This document shows positions 6,664 through 15,300 of a stretch of DNA of 64,000 bases, piece by piece. Below the pieces are notes generated by a model. It ran no database searches and was not told the origin of the DNA. It saw only the letters and a program-made list of their open reading frames with translations. Source of the stretch: Lentzea sp. NEAU-D7 (GTDB lineage: Bacteria > Actinomycetota > Actinomycetes > Mycobacteriales > Pseudonocardiaceae); NCBI RefSeq assembly GCF_026242055.1, contig NZ_JAPJDL010000013.1, positions 3,357 through 67,356 of the forward strand, given 5' to 3'. The stretch's first letter is position 1. Each line of letters begins with the position of its first letter. Both the position numbers and the translations under genes were made by a program.

Positions 6664-7833
6664 ATGACGCGCACCCAGGTCGGCATCGTCGGCGCGGGAC
6701 CGGCGGGGCTGATGCTCTCACACCTGTTGTCCCTCAACGGGATCGACAGCGTGGTGATCGACAACAGGACACGCTTCGAGATCGAGAACACGGTCCGCGC
6801 GGGCATCCTGGAAGCCGACAGCGCACGTCTGCTGGCCGGCACCGGCGTGTCGGACCGGGTGCTGCGCGAAGGACATCCGCACGAGGGCATCGACCTGCGG
6901 TTCGGCGGCGAGAGCCACCGCGTCGACTTCCGCGCCCTCGTGGGCGAGTCGGTCTGGCTCTACCCGCAGACCGACGTGTTCGTGGACCTCGCCGACGCGC
7001 GCGAACGCGACGGCGGCGACGTGCGGTTCGGCGTCAGCGACACGTCGGTCGACATCACCGGGCCCGCGATGCGGTTCACCGACAGCGACGGCGTGCCGCG
7101 GGAGGTGCGCTGCGACCTGCTCGTCGGCGCGGACGGCTCCCGCTCGACCTGCCGCGCCGAGGTGCCGGAGGCGTTGCGCAGGCACAGTTCCCGCGAGTAC
7201 CCGTTCGCCTGGTTCGGCATCATCACCGAGGCGCCGCGCAGCGCCCCCGAACTGGTCTACGCGCACTCGCCGCGCGGGTTCGCGCTGATCAGCCAGCGCA
7301 CCGAGACCCACCAGCGCATGTACTTCCAGTGCGACCCGGACACCAACGCCGCGGCGTGGTCCGACGACCGGATCTGGGAGGAGCTGCAGGCGCGGGTCGC
7401 CGGCCCGGACGGGTTCACGCTCAACGAGGGCCCGATCACCGAGAAGACGGTGCTGCGCTTCCGGTCGTTCGTCGCGGAACCCATGCGCCACGGCAACCTG
7501 CTGCTCGCCGGCGACGCCGCCCACACCGTGCCTCCGACCGGCGCCAAGGGCCTCAACCTGGCGCTGGCCGACGTGAGCGTGCTCAGCGAGGTGGTCGAAC
7601 GCGCGCTGCTCAAGAACGACCCGGACGCGCTCGACGAGTACGGCCCGCGCGCCCTGGAACGGGTGTGGAAGGCGCAGCACTTCTCCTACTGGATGACCAC
7701 GATGCTGCACGCCCTGCCCGCCGCGACGGACTTCGACGTGCGCAGGCAACTCGGCGAGCTGGCCTCGGTCGTCGGCTCGGAGGCCGGATCGAGGTACCTG
7801 GCCGAGGGCTACACCGGCTGCTGGCCCGCTTGA
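6664..7833 (+). CDS. pobA: 4-Hydroxybenzoate 3-monooxygenase
   Basis: Flavoprotein hydroxylase (group A) converting 4-hydroxybenzoate to protocatechuate with NAD(P)H and O2, feeding the pca genes upstream. The FAD-binding GxGxxG motif is VGIVGAGPAGLML at the N-terminus, the DG motif is LLVGADGSRS, and the second FAD motif is LLAGDAAHTVPPTGAKGLN. The 389-residue length matches PobA. The ATG at 6664 has GAAGGAG about seven bases upstream, so an in-frame start at 6622 is rejected. A gap of 61 bases from pcaC suggests it is in the same transcript. No PobR-like regulator is adjacent. Confidence 0.94.
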   Translation: MTRTQVGIVGAGPAGLMLSHLLSLNGIDSVVIDNRTRFEIENTVRAGILEADSARLLAGTGVSDRVLREGHPHEGIDLRFGGESHRVDFRALVGESVWLYPQTDVFVDLADARERDGGDVRFGVSDTSVDITGPAMRFTDSDGVPREVRCDLLVGADGSRSTCRAEVPEALRRHSSREYPFAWFGIITEAPRSAPELVYAHSPRGFALISQRTETHQRMYFQCDPDTNAAAWSDDRIWEELQARVAGPDGFTLNEGPITEKTVLRFRSFVAEPMRHGNLLLAGDAAHTVPPTGAKGLNLALADVSVLSEVVERALLKNDPDALDEYGPRALERVWKAQHFSYWMTTMLHALPAATDFDVRRQLGELASVVGSEAGSRYLAEGYTGCWPA

Positions 7834-7867
7834 GCGGGGCTGGAGCGCGGTCGCCGAGACTGTCCCG

Positions 7868-8956
7868 ATGGACATCGCGGCACTGCGCCTCGGCAACATC
7901 GGGAGGCTCCGGTCGGCGGAGGACGTCGTCCGCTCGCTCGGGGCCGTGCAGGGCCAGGACTACGGCCAGTCGCTGTGGGCGATCGGGCTGCGCACCGCCG
8001 CGGCCCGCGTCGCCGACGTCGAGGAGGCGTTGCAGGCCGGACGGGTCGTCCGCACGTGGCTGATGCGCGGCACGATCCACTACGTCCTGGCCGAGGACGT
8101 CCGGTGGATGCTCGGCCTGTTCGGCGCCCGCGACCTCGCCCGGCTGACACCCAAGGCGTGGCAGTACCACCACATGACGCCCGAGCTGATGTCGCTGGCG
8201 CGCAAGACTTTCGTGGAGGCGCTCACCGGCGGCGGCTGCCTCACCCGGCGCGAGATGATCGACCTGATGGCGGGCGTCGGCATCCCGGACGACCGGCAGC
8301 AGAGCTACTTCACGTTCATCCACCTCGCCCAGGAGGGCCTGGTGGTGCCCGGCCCGCCGCGCGGCAAGGAGCAGACGTTCGTCCTGCTGGACGAGTGGGC
8401 ACCGCGGCAGCGTTCGCTGGAGGGCGACGAGGCGATGGCCGTGCTGGCGTCGCGGTTCTTCGGCAGCCACGGCCCGGCGACCCTGGCGGACTTCGCGAAC
8501 TGGTGCGGCATCGGCGTGCGCGAGGCCTCCCGCGGCCTGGAGGCGGTGAAGGACTCGTTGGTGCGCGAGGAGTTCGACGGCAAGGAGTACTGGCTGCCGC
8601 CGGACCTCACGCCGGGCTCCGGCGCGTTCGTGCTGCCCGCCTACGACGAGATGCTGATCGGCTACAAGGACCGGAGCGCGCACTTCACCCGCTACGACGA
8701 GATCCCGATCTCCACCTACAACGGCATGTTCCACGCGACGATCATCGAGGACGGCCAGGTCGCCGGACTGTGGCGGCGGGTCATGAAGAAGACGTCGGTC
8801 GACGTGGAACTGCGGCCGCTGCCGGGTTTCGACGTCGACCGGCTCGCCGAGCACACCGCGCGGTTCGGCGACTTCCTCGGGCTGCCGGTGCGGACGGTCG
8901 TGAAGGACGCGCCGGAGGCGGGGTCGTCGAAGGTCAGCTGGCGCTCCCGCAGGTAA
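7868..8956 (+). CDS. Winged-helix HTH_42 protein (AlkZ/YcaQ superfamily)
   Basis: A 362-residue member of the HTH_42 family, which contains the AlkZ/YcaQ DNA glycosylases and their uncharacterised relatives. A tandem winged-helix architecture is suggested by the sequence, and near the N-terminus VQGQDYGQSLWAIGLR sits where the family carries its Q-x-Q signature. The RTWLMRGTIHYVLAEDVRWML block and the C-terminal FVLPAYDEMLIGYKDRS are characteristic. Whether this subfamily has glycosylase activity is not established. It starts 34 bases after pobA but is functionally unrelated. Confidence 0.75.
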   Translation: MDIAALRLGNIGRLRSAEDVVRSLGAVQGQDYGQSLWAIGLRTAAARVADVEEALQAGRVVRTWLMRGTIHYVLAEDVRWMLGLFGARDLARLTPKAWQYHHMTPELMSLARKTFVEALTGGGCLTRREMIDLMAGVGIPDDRQQSYFTFIHLAQEGLVVPGPPRGKEQTFVLLDEWAPRQRSLEGDEAMAVLASRFFGSHGPATLADFANWCGIGVREASRGLEAVKDSLVREEFDGKEYWLPPDLTPGSGAFVLPAYDEMLIGYKDRSAHFTRYDEIPISTYNGMFHATIIEDGQVAGLWRRVMKKTSVDVELRPLPGFDVDRLAEHTARFGDFLGLPVRTVVKDAPEAGSSKVSWRSRR

Positions 8957-9001
8957 CGGGATCCGCCGCCCGCGACGACAACGTGTCGAGCGGGAGGCGA
9001 C

Positions 9002-10189
9002 ATGACTTTGACGGACTACCTGGCAATCGGCGCGATCCTTGTGGCCATACCGGCGACATGGGCAGGTTGGTCCATGTGGCGCACGTCGAAGCGGTCCGGC
9101 GGCAGAGACCGGTTCCGCGATCAGCTGCGATCTTTGCGTGACAACCAGCGAGACCTGACCCGTCGAATGCTGGCTGTGAGTCCCGAGCACCTGAAGCAGC
9201 CGGACCTGCCTGTGCTGGCAAAGCCGGAGTGGGCAAGCCTTGCGCCGTTCGACCTGGCCGATGTGAAGATCGAATGGTTGGACGAGCAGCTCGACGACAT
9301 CGCGAAGTTCCGCCGTCAGTCGTCCAAGGTGCTGGCGAAGATGCAGATTGCGCCCATCACCCGGTACAGCACCGCGCTGATCGAGATCATCGGACTGACC
9401 AGGCTTTTCGACGGTGTGATCTACCGGCTCATCGAGGTGGAGCTCACCGAGGACACGAAACGGATGGTGTTCGCCAAGGCGAGCTACTTCGCCGATCTCG
9501 ACACGAGCGAGGTGCTCGCCTTCGAAGCACAGACATCTCGACGGCGGCCGTATCGGCGTCGCTTGCGGGACCCGTTCGACTTCCGCAAGAGGGTGGCCGG
9601 CCTCGGCATCGACACCCTGACCATTCGCCGCAACGGTGATCAGGCGGGTTTCTTCCTGCACCAACGGGATCCGACGAACGTCGTGAACAACGCCTCGATG
9701 ATCGGCTTGATACCGGCGGGTGAGTTCACGCCGTCTGACGTGTCGAGTGAAGCGGTGTTCCGCGACCTGAGTCTGTGGCGGAACATCATGCGTGAGTACG
9801 CCGAGGAGATGCTCGGCGTACCGGACGCGCAGGGACAGGGCGGCCGTTGGATCGACTATGCGTCAGAGTCGCCGTACCGGGAACTGGAGATGGCACGTGT
9901 GACGGGAAAACTCCAGGTCAAGATCCTTGGCCTGGGAATCGATCCGCTCCCGTGGAAAACCGAGCTCCTCACCGTCTGCGTGATCGACGCGGAGGTGTTC
10001 GACGAGGTTTTCGCACCCGTCCCGGCGCGCAACGAGGAAGGCACCGTCATCGCTGGTGATCACAGGACCGGCCTTCCGTTCGACGAGGCGACCGTTGAAC
10101 GCTACTGCCGCGCGCACAACGTTTCTCCGAACACAGAAGCATGTCTCCGCCTCGCCTGGCAGCACCGAGCCGCACTCGGTCTCGGCTGA
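9002..10189 (+). CDS. Membrane-anchored protein of unknown function
   Basis: Not recognised. The 395-residue product starts with one membrane segment (DYLAIGAILVAIPATWAGWSMW) followed by a basic helix rich in Arg/Lys, so the bulk is probably cytoplasmic. The middle is alpha/beta; around residue 260 the block WRNIMREYAEEMLG resembles the REUxEExGU half of a Nudix box, but the upstream Gly and Glu are not correctly spaced. It may be a degenerate Nudix-like fold or a chance match. A good Shine-Dalgarno (GGGAGG) precedes the ATG. Codon use looks slightly less GC-biased than neighbours (more A/T third positions by eye), suggesting more recent acquisition. It ends one base before the convergent moeA. 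Confidence 0.6.
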   Translation: MTLTDYLAIGAILVAIPATWAGWSMWRTSKRSGGRDRFRDQLRSLRDNQRDLTRRMLAVSPEHLKQPDLPVLAKPEWASLAPFDLADVKIEWLDEQLDDIAKFRRQSSKVLAKMQIAPITRYSTALIEIIGLTRLFDGVIYRLIEVELTEDTKRMVFAKASYFADLDTSEVLAFEAQTSRRRPYRRRLRDPFDFRKRVAGLGIDTLTIRRNGDQAGFFLHQRDPTNVVNNASMIGLIPAGEFTPSDVSSEAVFRDLSLWRNIMREYAEEMLGVPDAQGQGGRWIDYASESPYRELEMARVTGKLQVKILGLGIDPLPWKTELLTVCVIDAEVFDEVFAPVPARNEEGTVIAGDHRTGLPFDEATVERYCRAHNVSPNTEACLRLAWQHRAALGLG

Positions 10190-10190
10190 G

Positions 10191-11336
10191 TCAGAACGTC
10201 AGGACCTCCACTTCCCCGCCCCGGTGACCGGGCGGGACGACCGCGAGCGCGCCGGCGAGCGCGGCGCCCCACAGGGAGCCGGGACGGTCGTGGCCGACCG
10301 GCGCGGCCAGGCCGCCGGACCGGGTGACCGGGACCAGGCGGGTGTCCGCGCGGTGGGCGCCGACGTCGGGGAGCCAGGCCGTGACCGGCGGGCGGGCGGC
10401 GTGGCCGCCCAGGGCGTCGAGCAGCGGGTGGAGCAGGGTCACCACGGCGGCCAGCGCCGCGAACGGGTTGCCGGGCAGGCCGACGACGCAGCGGCCGTCG
10501 GGCAGGACGGCCAGCAGCATCGGGTGACCCGGCCGGCACGCCACGCCGCTGATCCGGATCTCGGCGCCGAGGCCCGCGAGCACCCGGCGCAGGTGGTCGG
10601 CCGGGCCCGCCGAGGTGGCGCCGCACGTGACGAGGACGTCGGCCTGGCCGGACGCGAGGGCGCCGGTCAGCGCGGACGGGTCGTCGCGCAGGTGGGTGGT
10701 GCCCAGGAGGTCGGCCCTGGTGAGCAGACCGGGCAGCATCGGGCCGAGGGCGTCGCGGACCCGGCCTGGGTGGGGGAGGCCGGTGTGGAGGAGTTCGTCC
10801 CCGGTCACGATCACGGCGACCCTCGGGCGGCGGTGGGCCAGGAGGGTGTCGTGGCCCGCTCCCGCCGCGAGGCCCAGGACGGCCGGGGTGATGGGGGAAC
10901 CGGCGGGCACGAGTTCGCTGCCTGCCGGCCAGTCCTCGCCGCGGCGGCGGATGTGCCTGCCCGGTGGGGCGGGGCGGCGTTCGTCGACGACGTGGAGCAC
11001 CTTGCCGTCGGTGGAGCAGAGCTCCACCGGAACCACGAGATCCGAGCCGTCCGGCACCGGTGCGCCCGTGGCCACCCCGAACGCCTCGCCTGACCGCAGG
11101 ACCACCCCGGGCACCGGGTCTCCGGCCGCCACCCTGCCGGTGATCCGCCACGGGCCGGTGCCCGTCACCGCGTAGCCGTCCATGGCTGAGGTGTCGCAGG
11201 TCGGCTGGTCGGTGAGGGCCCGCACGCCCGAGGCGAGCGCCAGGCCCAGGGCGTCGGACAGAACTGCTTCGGTCGCCTCCAACGGCTTAACGGCATCGCG
11301 TGCCGTCTGGCGGGCGAGCTTCCAGGGCATGGTCAT
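10191..11336 (-). CDS. moeA: Molybdopterin molybdotransferase
   Basis: MoeA inserts molybdate into adenylated molybdopterin, the last common step of Mo-cofactor synthesis. The 381-residue protein has the N-terminal region with TSAMDGYAV, a MoCF-like domain with VIVTGDELLHTG and TCGATSAGPADHL, and GLPGNPFAALAAV toward the C-terminus. The ATG at 11336 has GGGAG upstream; longer in-frame extensions cross the promoter and are rejected. It is divergent from the OFA transporter across a 62-bp gap containing a GntR-type palindrome. This links an extra moeA copy to the molybdenum formate dehydrogenase encoded about 31 kb away. Other moa/moe genes are not in the window. Confidence 0.9.
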   Translation of the reverse strand: MTMPWKLARQTARDAVKPLEATEAVLSDALGLALASGVRALTDQPTCDTSAMDGYAVTGTGPWRITGRVAAGDPVPGVVLRSGEAFGVATGAPVPDGSDLVVPVELCSTDGKVLHVVDERRPAPPGRHIRRRGEDWPAGSELVPAGSPITPAVLGLAAGAGHDTLLAHRRPRVAVIVTGDELLHTGLPHPGRVRDALGPMLPGLLTRADLLGTTHLRDDPSALTGALASGQADVLVTCGATSAGPADHLRRVLAGLGAEIRISGVACRPGHPMLLAVLPDGRCVVGLPGNPFAALAAVVTLLHPLLDALGGHAARPPVTAWLPDVGAHRADTRLVPVTRSGGLAAPVGHDRPGSLWGAALAGALAVVPPGHRGGEVEVLTF

Positions 11337-11363
11337 CGTGGCTCCCGTGGTATAGCCTACCGA

Positions 11364-11377
11364 ATACTGTATGCAAT
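11364..11377. promoter_or_regulatory. GntR box 1, moeA/oxlT divergent promoter
   Basis: ATACTGTATGCAAT, the reverse complement of ATTGCATACAGTAT. The inverted repeat is GCATAC-N-GTATNC. TACTGT at 11365-11370 makes a -10 box for the transporter gene, and the complementary TACAGT serves moeA, so a bound regulator would cover both polymerase sites. The same 14-mer, with one to three changes, recurs at 29505, 39035 and 42092. Confidence 0.75.
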
Positions 11378-11398
11378 CCTCGGGACGGGGTGAAGGGC

Positions 11399-12640
11399 AT
11401 GCCAGTCGCGACTTACGTACGTGATCACGCCGGCAGGCTCTACCGGGTGGGGGAGACCGACGTCGAGGCGTCGGGGCGTTCGCGTCGCACGGTGCTGTGG
11501 GCCGCTTGGGCGGCGATGCTCGCGGCCGGCATCGGGCAGTACGGGTTCGGGGCGCTGATCCCCCAGTTGCAGGACCGGTGGAGCGTGCCGGAGTTGTTCT
11601 GGGCACTGGCGTTGTGGACCGTGTGCCAGGCCGGCACGGCGTTCCCGGCGGCCTGGTTGAGAGAGCGGCGCAGGCTCACGCCCACCGGCGCGATGTGGAT
11701 CGGGGCGGTCCTGTGCGGCGCCGGGTTGCTGACGCTCGGGCAGGGCCAGCTGGTCGGGTACGCGATCCTCGGCGGCATCGGCGCCGGGCTGGTCTACGCC
11801 ACGTGCCTCGGCGTCGTCGTGCGGTGGTACCCGGAGCGCGTCACGCGGAAGGTCGCGTTCGTCAGCGGGGCGTTCGCGTACGGGTCGGTGCCGTTCGTGC
11901 TGGCCGCCGGGCTGTTCTTCGGCGGCGGGTTCCTCCTGCGGGCCGGGATCGTGATCGCCGTCGTCGTGGCCGTGGCCGGCGCGGTGGTGAAGGACCCGCC
12001 CGAGCACTGGTGGCCGCCGCACGTCCCGCCCCGCGAGTGGGCGCTCGACCGGGCGCGCGTGCCCAACCGGTCCGCGCTCAAGGAGTTCCGGACGCGCGAG
12101 GCCATGCGGTGCGGCACGTTCTGGTGGCTGTACGGCGGTGTCGCGTTCGCGGCGGCGGTGTCCCTCTACGACCTGGCGTACCTGCCGTTGTTCGTCGGCG
12201 ACGAGGTGCTCGGGGTCGTCGCGCTGGCCACGCTGGCGGCGGCGACGGGCACCGGGCGCGTGCTGGTCGGGTGGATCTCGGACCGGGTCGGGCGCAGGAA
12301 GGCTCTGGTGTGGACGCTCGCGACGGGCGGGCTGGCGCAGTTCGTGCTGCTGTACTCCCAGAACGTCGCGGGACTGCTCTCCGGCGCCGCGCTCGCGGGC
12401 CTCGGCACCGGGTGCTGCTACTCCCTGCTGGTCGGCGTGACGAGGGAGTACTTCGGCGAGACGAACGGCGCCCAGAACTTCGGCGTCCTCTACACCGCCA
12501 AGGCCGCCGGCGCGTTGCTGGCCGCCGTGGTCCTCGCCTCGCAGGGGCCCGCGTTCGCGTTCGTCGCGGCGGGTGTGCTCGGACTGGCGGGCGCGGTGCT
12601 CACCGCGCACCTGTCGCACCCGGGAAGGCCGCGCCTGTGA
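11399..12640 (+). CDS. oxlT: OFA-family MFS transporter, probable oxalate/formate antiporter
   Basis: Major-facilitator protein of 413 residues with about twelve membrane segments. OFA-family features include the YGFGALIPQLQDRWSV first-helix region and the cytoplasmic loop DPPEHWWPP. The loop GWISDRVGRRKALVW follows helix 8. Family members exchange oxalate for formate or carry other small carboxylates. The oxalate/formate role here is inferred from its promoter, which shares the palindrome of the oxc-frc and fdh genes, and from fdhD downstream. The ATG at 11399 has a purine-rich SD and lies about 22 bases after the predicted transcription start. It overlaps the next gene by four bases (GTGA). 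Confidence 0.75.
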   Translation: MPVATYVRDHAGRLYRVGETDVEASGRSRRTVLWAAWAAMLAAGIGQYGFGALIPQLQDRWSVPELFWALALWTVCQAGTAFPAAWLRERRRLTPTGAMWIGAVLCGAGLLTLGQGQLVGYAILGGIGAGLVYATCLGVVVRWYPERVTRKVAFVSGAFAYGSVPFVLAAGLFFGGGFLLRAGIVIAVVVAVAGAVVKDPPEHWWPPHVPPREWALDRARVPNRSALKEFRTREAMRCGTFWWLYGGVAFAAAVSLYDLAYLPLFVGDEVLGVVALATLAAATGTGRVLVGWISDRVGRRKALVWTLATGGLAQFVLLYSQNVAGLLSGAALAGLGTGCCYSLLVGVTREYFGETNGAQNFGVLYTAKAAGALLAAVVLASQGPAFAFVAAGVLGLAGAVLTAHLSHPGRPRL

Positions 12641-13176
12641 GCCGCGTGCCGCGGCTCGCGAAGGGCTGGCACCGGACGCCGGCGGACGGCTGTTGCCTGA
12701 TGGAGCTGACGTCCGTGCTCGCGGGCGAGGTGTGGTCGGACCGGCCCGCCTGTGTGCAGCCGGTGCTGGCGTGCGTGGCGCGGTGCGTCAACGACCAGTC
12801 CACAGAGGACGGACGGCAGAAGCTCCTTCCGTTCGCCGTCAGGGTGATCGGCACGGAGAAGGCGCCCGCCGAACGCCTGGTCGCGCACTGCGCGACCAGG
12901 GCCGGGATCGTCGCGCCGCGGTGGTGGCCGCGCGGCTGGGTCGTGACCAGGGCCGTCAGGGCGATGTCCGGGGACGAGGTGTTGCGGCGCCTGCTCGACG
13001 AGTGCGTCGCGATCTGCAGGGAGGCAACGCGTGGGACGAGTGACGAGCAGGCGTCGCGTGGTGCGGCTGGTGGACGACGCGGCCACCGTGCGGCCGGACA
13101 CGCTGGCGGTCGAGGAACCGCTGGAGATCCGCGTGCGGGGCAAGTCCCTCGCCGTGACCATGCGCACGCCGGGTGA
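12637..13176 (+). CDS. Conserved small actinobacterial protein, overlaps fdhD
   Basis: Starts with GTG overlapping the transporter stop. The first ~125 residues look conserved (WHRTPADGCCLMELTSVLAGEV, ACVARCVNDQSTEDGR, KLLPFAVRVIGT), a pattern I associate with small actinobacterial proteins of unknown function that begin with ADGCCLMEY-type motifs. The last ~45 residues run out of frame into fdhD and are Gly/Arg/Ala-rich. This suggests that the original stop was lost by a frameshift near 13020-13040, or that the overlap is tolerated. Four Cys residues could bind metal, but no defined motif is evident. Its operon position between the transporter and fdhD suggests a role in the formate/oxalate regulon. 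Confidence 0.6.
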   Translation: MSRVPRLAKGWHRTPADGCCLMELTSVLAGEVWSDRPACVQPVLACVARCVNDQSTEDGRQKLLPFAVRVIGTEKAPAERLVAHCATRAGIVAPRWWPRGWVVTRAVRAMSGDEVLRRLLDECVAICREATRGTSDEQASRGAAGGRRGHRAAGHAGGRGTAGDPRAGQVPRRDHAHAG

Positions 13177-13870
13177 CGACTTCGACCTGGCCGCGGGCTT
13201 CCTGGTCAGCGAGGGCGTCGTGCGCGCGCCGTCCGACATCGCGTCGATCCGCTACTGCGCGGGCGCCACGGCCGACGGGGGCAACACCTACAACGTGCTC
13301 GACGTCGGCCTGGGGGAGGGCGTCGCACCACCGGACCCCTCGATCGAACGCAACTTCTACACCACCTCGTCCTGCGGTCTGTGCGGCAAGGCCAGCCTGG
13401 ACGCCGTGCGCACCGTGGCGACCTGGCGGGTGGCGGACGACCCGATCCGCCTCGACCCGGGGACGATCACGGAGTTCCCGGCGAAACTCCGTGCCGCGCA
13501 ACGGGTCTTCGACCGCACCGGCGGCCTGCACGCGGCCGGGCTGTTCGACGCCGGGGGCAACCTCCTGTGCCTGCGCGAGGACGTCGGCCGGCACAACGCG
13601 GTCGACAAGGTCGTCGGGTGGGCGACGCGCGGGGGCAGGCTGCCGCTGACGGGCACCGTGCTGATGGTGAGCGGGCGGGCGTCGTTCGAACTGGTGCAGA
13701 AGGCGGTCATGGCCGGGATCCCGGTGCTCACCGCCGTGTCCGCGCCGTCGTCGCTGGCCGCCGACCTCGCCGAGGAGATGGGCGTGACGCTGGTCGGGTT
13801 CCTGCGCGGGACGTCGATGAACGTCTACACGGGCGGCCACCGGCTGGGGGTCACGGCCCGAGTCCGCTAG
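13031..13870 (+). CDS. fdhD: Formate dehydrogenase accessory sulfurtransferase FdhD
   Basis: FdhD transfers sulfur from a cysteine desulfurase to the Mo-bis-MGD cofactor, a step needed for formate dehydrogenase activity. The 279-residue protein carries the catalytic loop SSCGLCGK with Cys115 and Cys118, the REDVGRHNAVDKVVG block, and GRASFELVQKAVMAGIPV. It starts with GTG (GRVTSRRRVVRL is the family N-terminus) inside the previous ORF and ends by overlapping the convergent Nudix gene by four bases. Cotranscription with the OFA transporter behind GntR box 1 ties it to the split formate dehydrogenase at 42-47 kb. Confidence 0.94.
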   Translation: MGRVTSRRRVVRLVDDAATVRPDTLAVEEPLEIRVRGKSLAVTMRTPGDDFDLAAGFLVSEGVVRAPSDIASIRYCAGATADGGNTYNVLDVGLGEGVAPPDPSIERNFYTTSSCGLCGKASLDAVRTVATWRVADDPIRLDPGTITEFPAKLRAAQRVFDRTGGLHAAGLFDAGGNLLCLREDVGRHNAVDKVVGWATRGGRLPLTGTVLMVSGRASFELVQKAVMAGIPVLTAVSAPSSLAADLAEEMGVTLVGFLRGTSMNVYTGGHRLGVTARVR

Positions 13871-14340
13871 TGCAGGACCAGGCCGCCGACCGGGACCGCG
13901 GCGACGTGCCCGGTCGGCGGCGTCTCCCTGGCGAGAGCCAGGCCGACGTCGACCAGCGAGGACCGGCGCAGCCCCGCGACGTCGGCCAGCGGTGTCCACA
14001 CAGGATCGGCGGTCGCCCCGTTCGGCTCGGGCCGCGGTTCGCCGGTGATCCGGACGCGGTAGAAGACGCCGACGTTCTGGTGCGGCCCCTTCTCCGGCAA
14101 GTGGCGCTCGGCCGCGGGGATGAAGCGGGAGTCCACGCCGAGCAGGCGTTCGACCTCGCCGGCGCACCCGGTCTCCTCGGCGACCTCGCGGACGACGGCG
14201 TCGAACGGGTCCTCGCCGTGCTCCACGGCACCGCCGGGCAGCGACCAGTGGCCCTCGTCGAACGCTGACGCGCAACGCACGAGCAGCACGCGGTCGTTCT
14301 CGATGCTCACGGCGTAGGCGGCCAGCCGGAAGGTCGTCAT
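13867..14340 (-). CDS. Nudix hydrolase
   Basis: A 157-residue Nudix protein. The Nudix box GGAVEHGEDPFDAVVREVAEETG (residues about 36-58) has the complete GX5EX7REUXEEXGU pattern, so Mg-dependent pyrophosphohydrolase activity is expected. The substrate is unknown; a single-domain protein of this size could hydrolyse ADP-ribose, oxidised nucleotides or coenzymes. The gene stands alone and is convergent with fdhD, with a 4-bp stop overlap. Confidence 0.88.
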   Translation of the reverse strand: MTTFRLAAYAVSIENDRVLLVRCASAFDEGHWSLPGGAVEHGEDPFDAVVREVAEETGCAGEVERLLGVDSRFIPAAERHLPEKGPHQNVGVFYRVRITGEPRPEPNGATADPVWTPLADVAGLRRSSLVDVGLALARETPPTGHVAAVPVGGLVLH

Positions 14341-14429
14341 GCGGGCACGTTAGCCCGTAAGGCGTCCTCCGCGAGGATGATGCCGCGCGGCGGACGCGAT
14401 CTTGAACGCGACGACCTACCGTTCCTCCC

Positions 14430-15299
14430 ATGTTGACTGTCAGGGGGATCAGCCGGAGCTTCGGCGATCACAAGGTGCTCGACGAGGTGAGCTTCGACGT
14501 CCGGCCCGGCCGGATGACGGGCTTCCTGGGCGCCAACGGGTCGGGCAAGACGACCACGATGCGCATCGTGCTGGGGGTGCTCGCCGCGCACGGGGGAACG
14601 GTGAGCTGGCAGGGGCAGGAGGTCACGGCGCAGACGCGGCCGGACTTCGGCTACATGCCGGAGGAACGCGGGCTCTACCCCAAGATGAAGGTGCGCGACC
14701 AGATCACGTGGCTGGCGCGGTTGCACGGCGTCGACAGGGAGACCGCGCAGCGCAACACCGACGCGCTGCTGCACGACCTGGAGCTGACCGAACGGGCCGG
14801 GGACCGGCTCGAGGAGCTGTCGCTCGGCAACCAGCAGCGCGTGCAGATCGCGGCCGCGCTGGTGCACGAGCCGGCCGTGCTGATCCTGGACGAGCCGTTC
14901 TCCGGGCTCGACCCGCTCGCCGTGGAGACCGTGCTGGACGTGCTGCGCAAGCGGGCCGCCGGCGGGGTGCCGGTGTTGTTCTCGAGCCACCAGCTGGCGA
15001 TCGTGGAACGGCTCTGCGACGACGTCGTGATCATCTCGAAGGGACGGGTCGTGGCCAACGGGTCACGCGAGGAGCTGCGCGCCAGGCACGCGGGCAGCCG
15101 CTACGAGATCGTCGTCGCGGAGGACGCGGGCTGGGTCCGCGACGTGCCCGGCGCCAGGATCCTGGAGCTCGACGGGCCGCGCGCGGTGTTCGAGGCGGAA
15201 CCCCAGCAGGTGCTCAGGGCGGCGCTCGACCGCGGCGAGGTCCGCTCGTTCACGCCCGTCGTGCCCACGCTGGACGAGATCTTCAGGGAAGTGATCTGA
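14430..15299 (+). CDS. ABC transporter ATP-binding protein (NatA-like)
   Basis: ATPase of a two-component ABC-2 type exporter. Walker A is GANGSGKTT near residue 40, the signature motif is LSLGNQQRVQIA, Walker B is AVLILDEPFSGLD, and the switch His lies in LFSSHQLAIVE. The region after about residue 215 (ARHAGSRYEIVVA) is a DUF4162-like C-terminal domain found in Na+ and drug exporter ATPases such as NatA. Its stop is separated by one base from the permease gene start. Substrate is unassigned; sodium or drug efflux is typical for the family. Confidence 0.9.
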   Translation: MLTVRGISRSFGDHKVLDEVSFDVRPGRMTGFLGANGSGKTTTMRIVLGVLAAHGGTVSWQGQEVTAQTRPDFGYMPEERGLYPKMKVRDQITWLARLHGVDRETAQRNTDALLHDLELTERAGDRLEELSLGNQQRVQIAAALVHEPAVLILDEPFSGLDPLAVETVLDVLRKRAAGGVPVLFSSHQLAIVERLCDDVVIISKGRVVANGSREELRARHAGSRYEIVVAEDAGWVRDVPGARILELDGPRAVFEAEPQQVLRAALDRGEVRSFTPVVPTLDEIFREVI

Positions 15300-15300
15300 C

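Noticed and set aside
10191..11606. Longer MoeA start upstream of 11336
   Set aside because: The extension crosses the GntR palindrome and the transporter start and is low-complexity; ATG 11336 has a good ribosome site and the family N-terminus.
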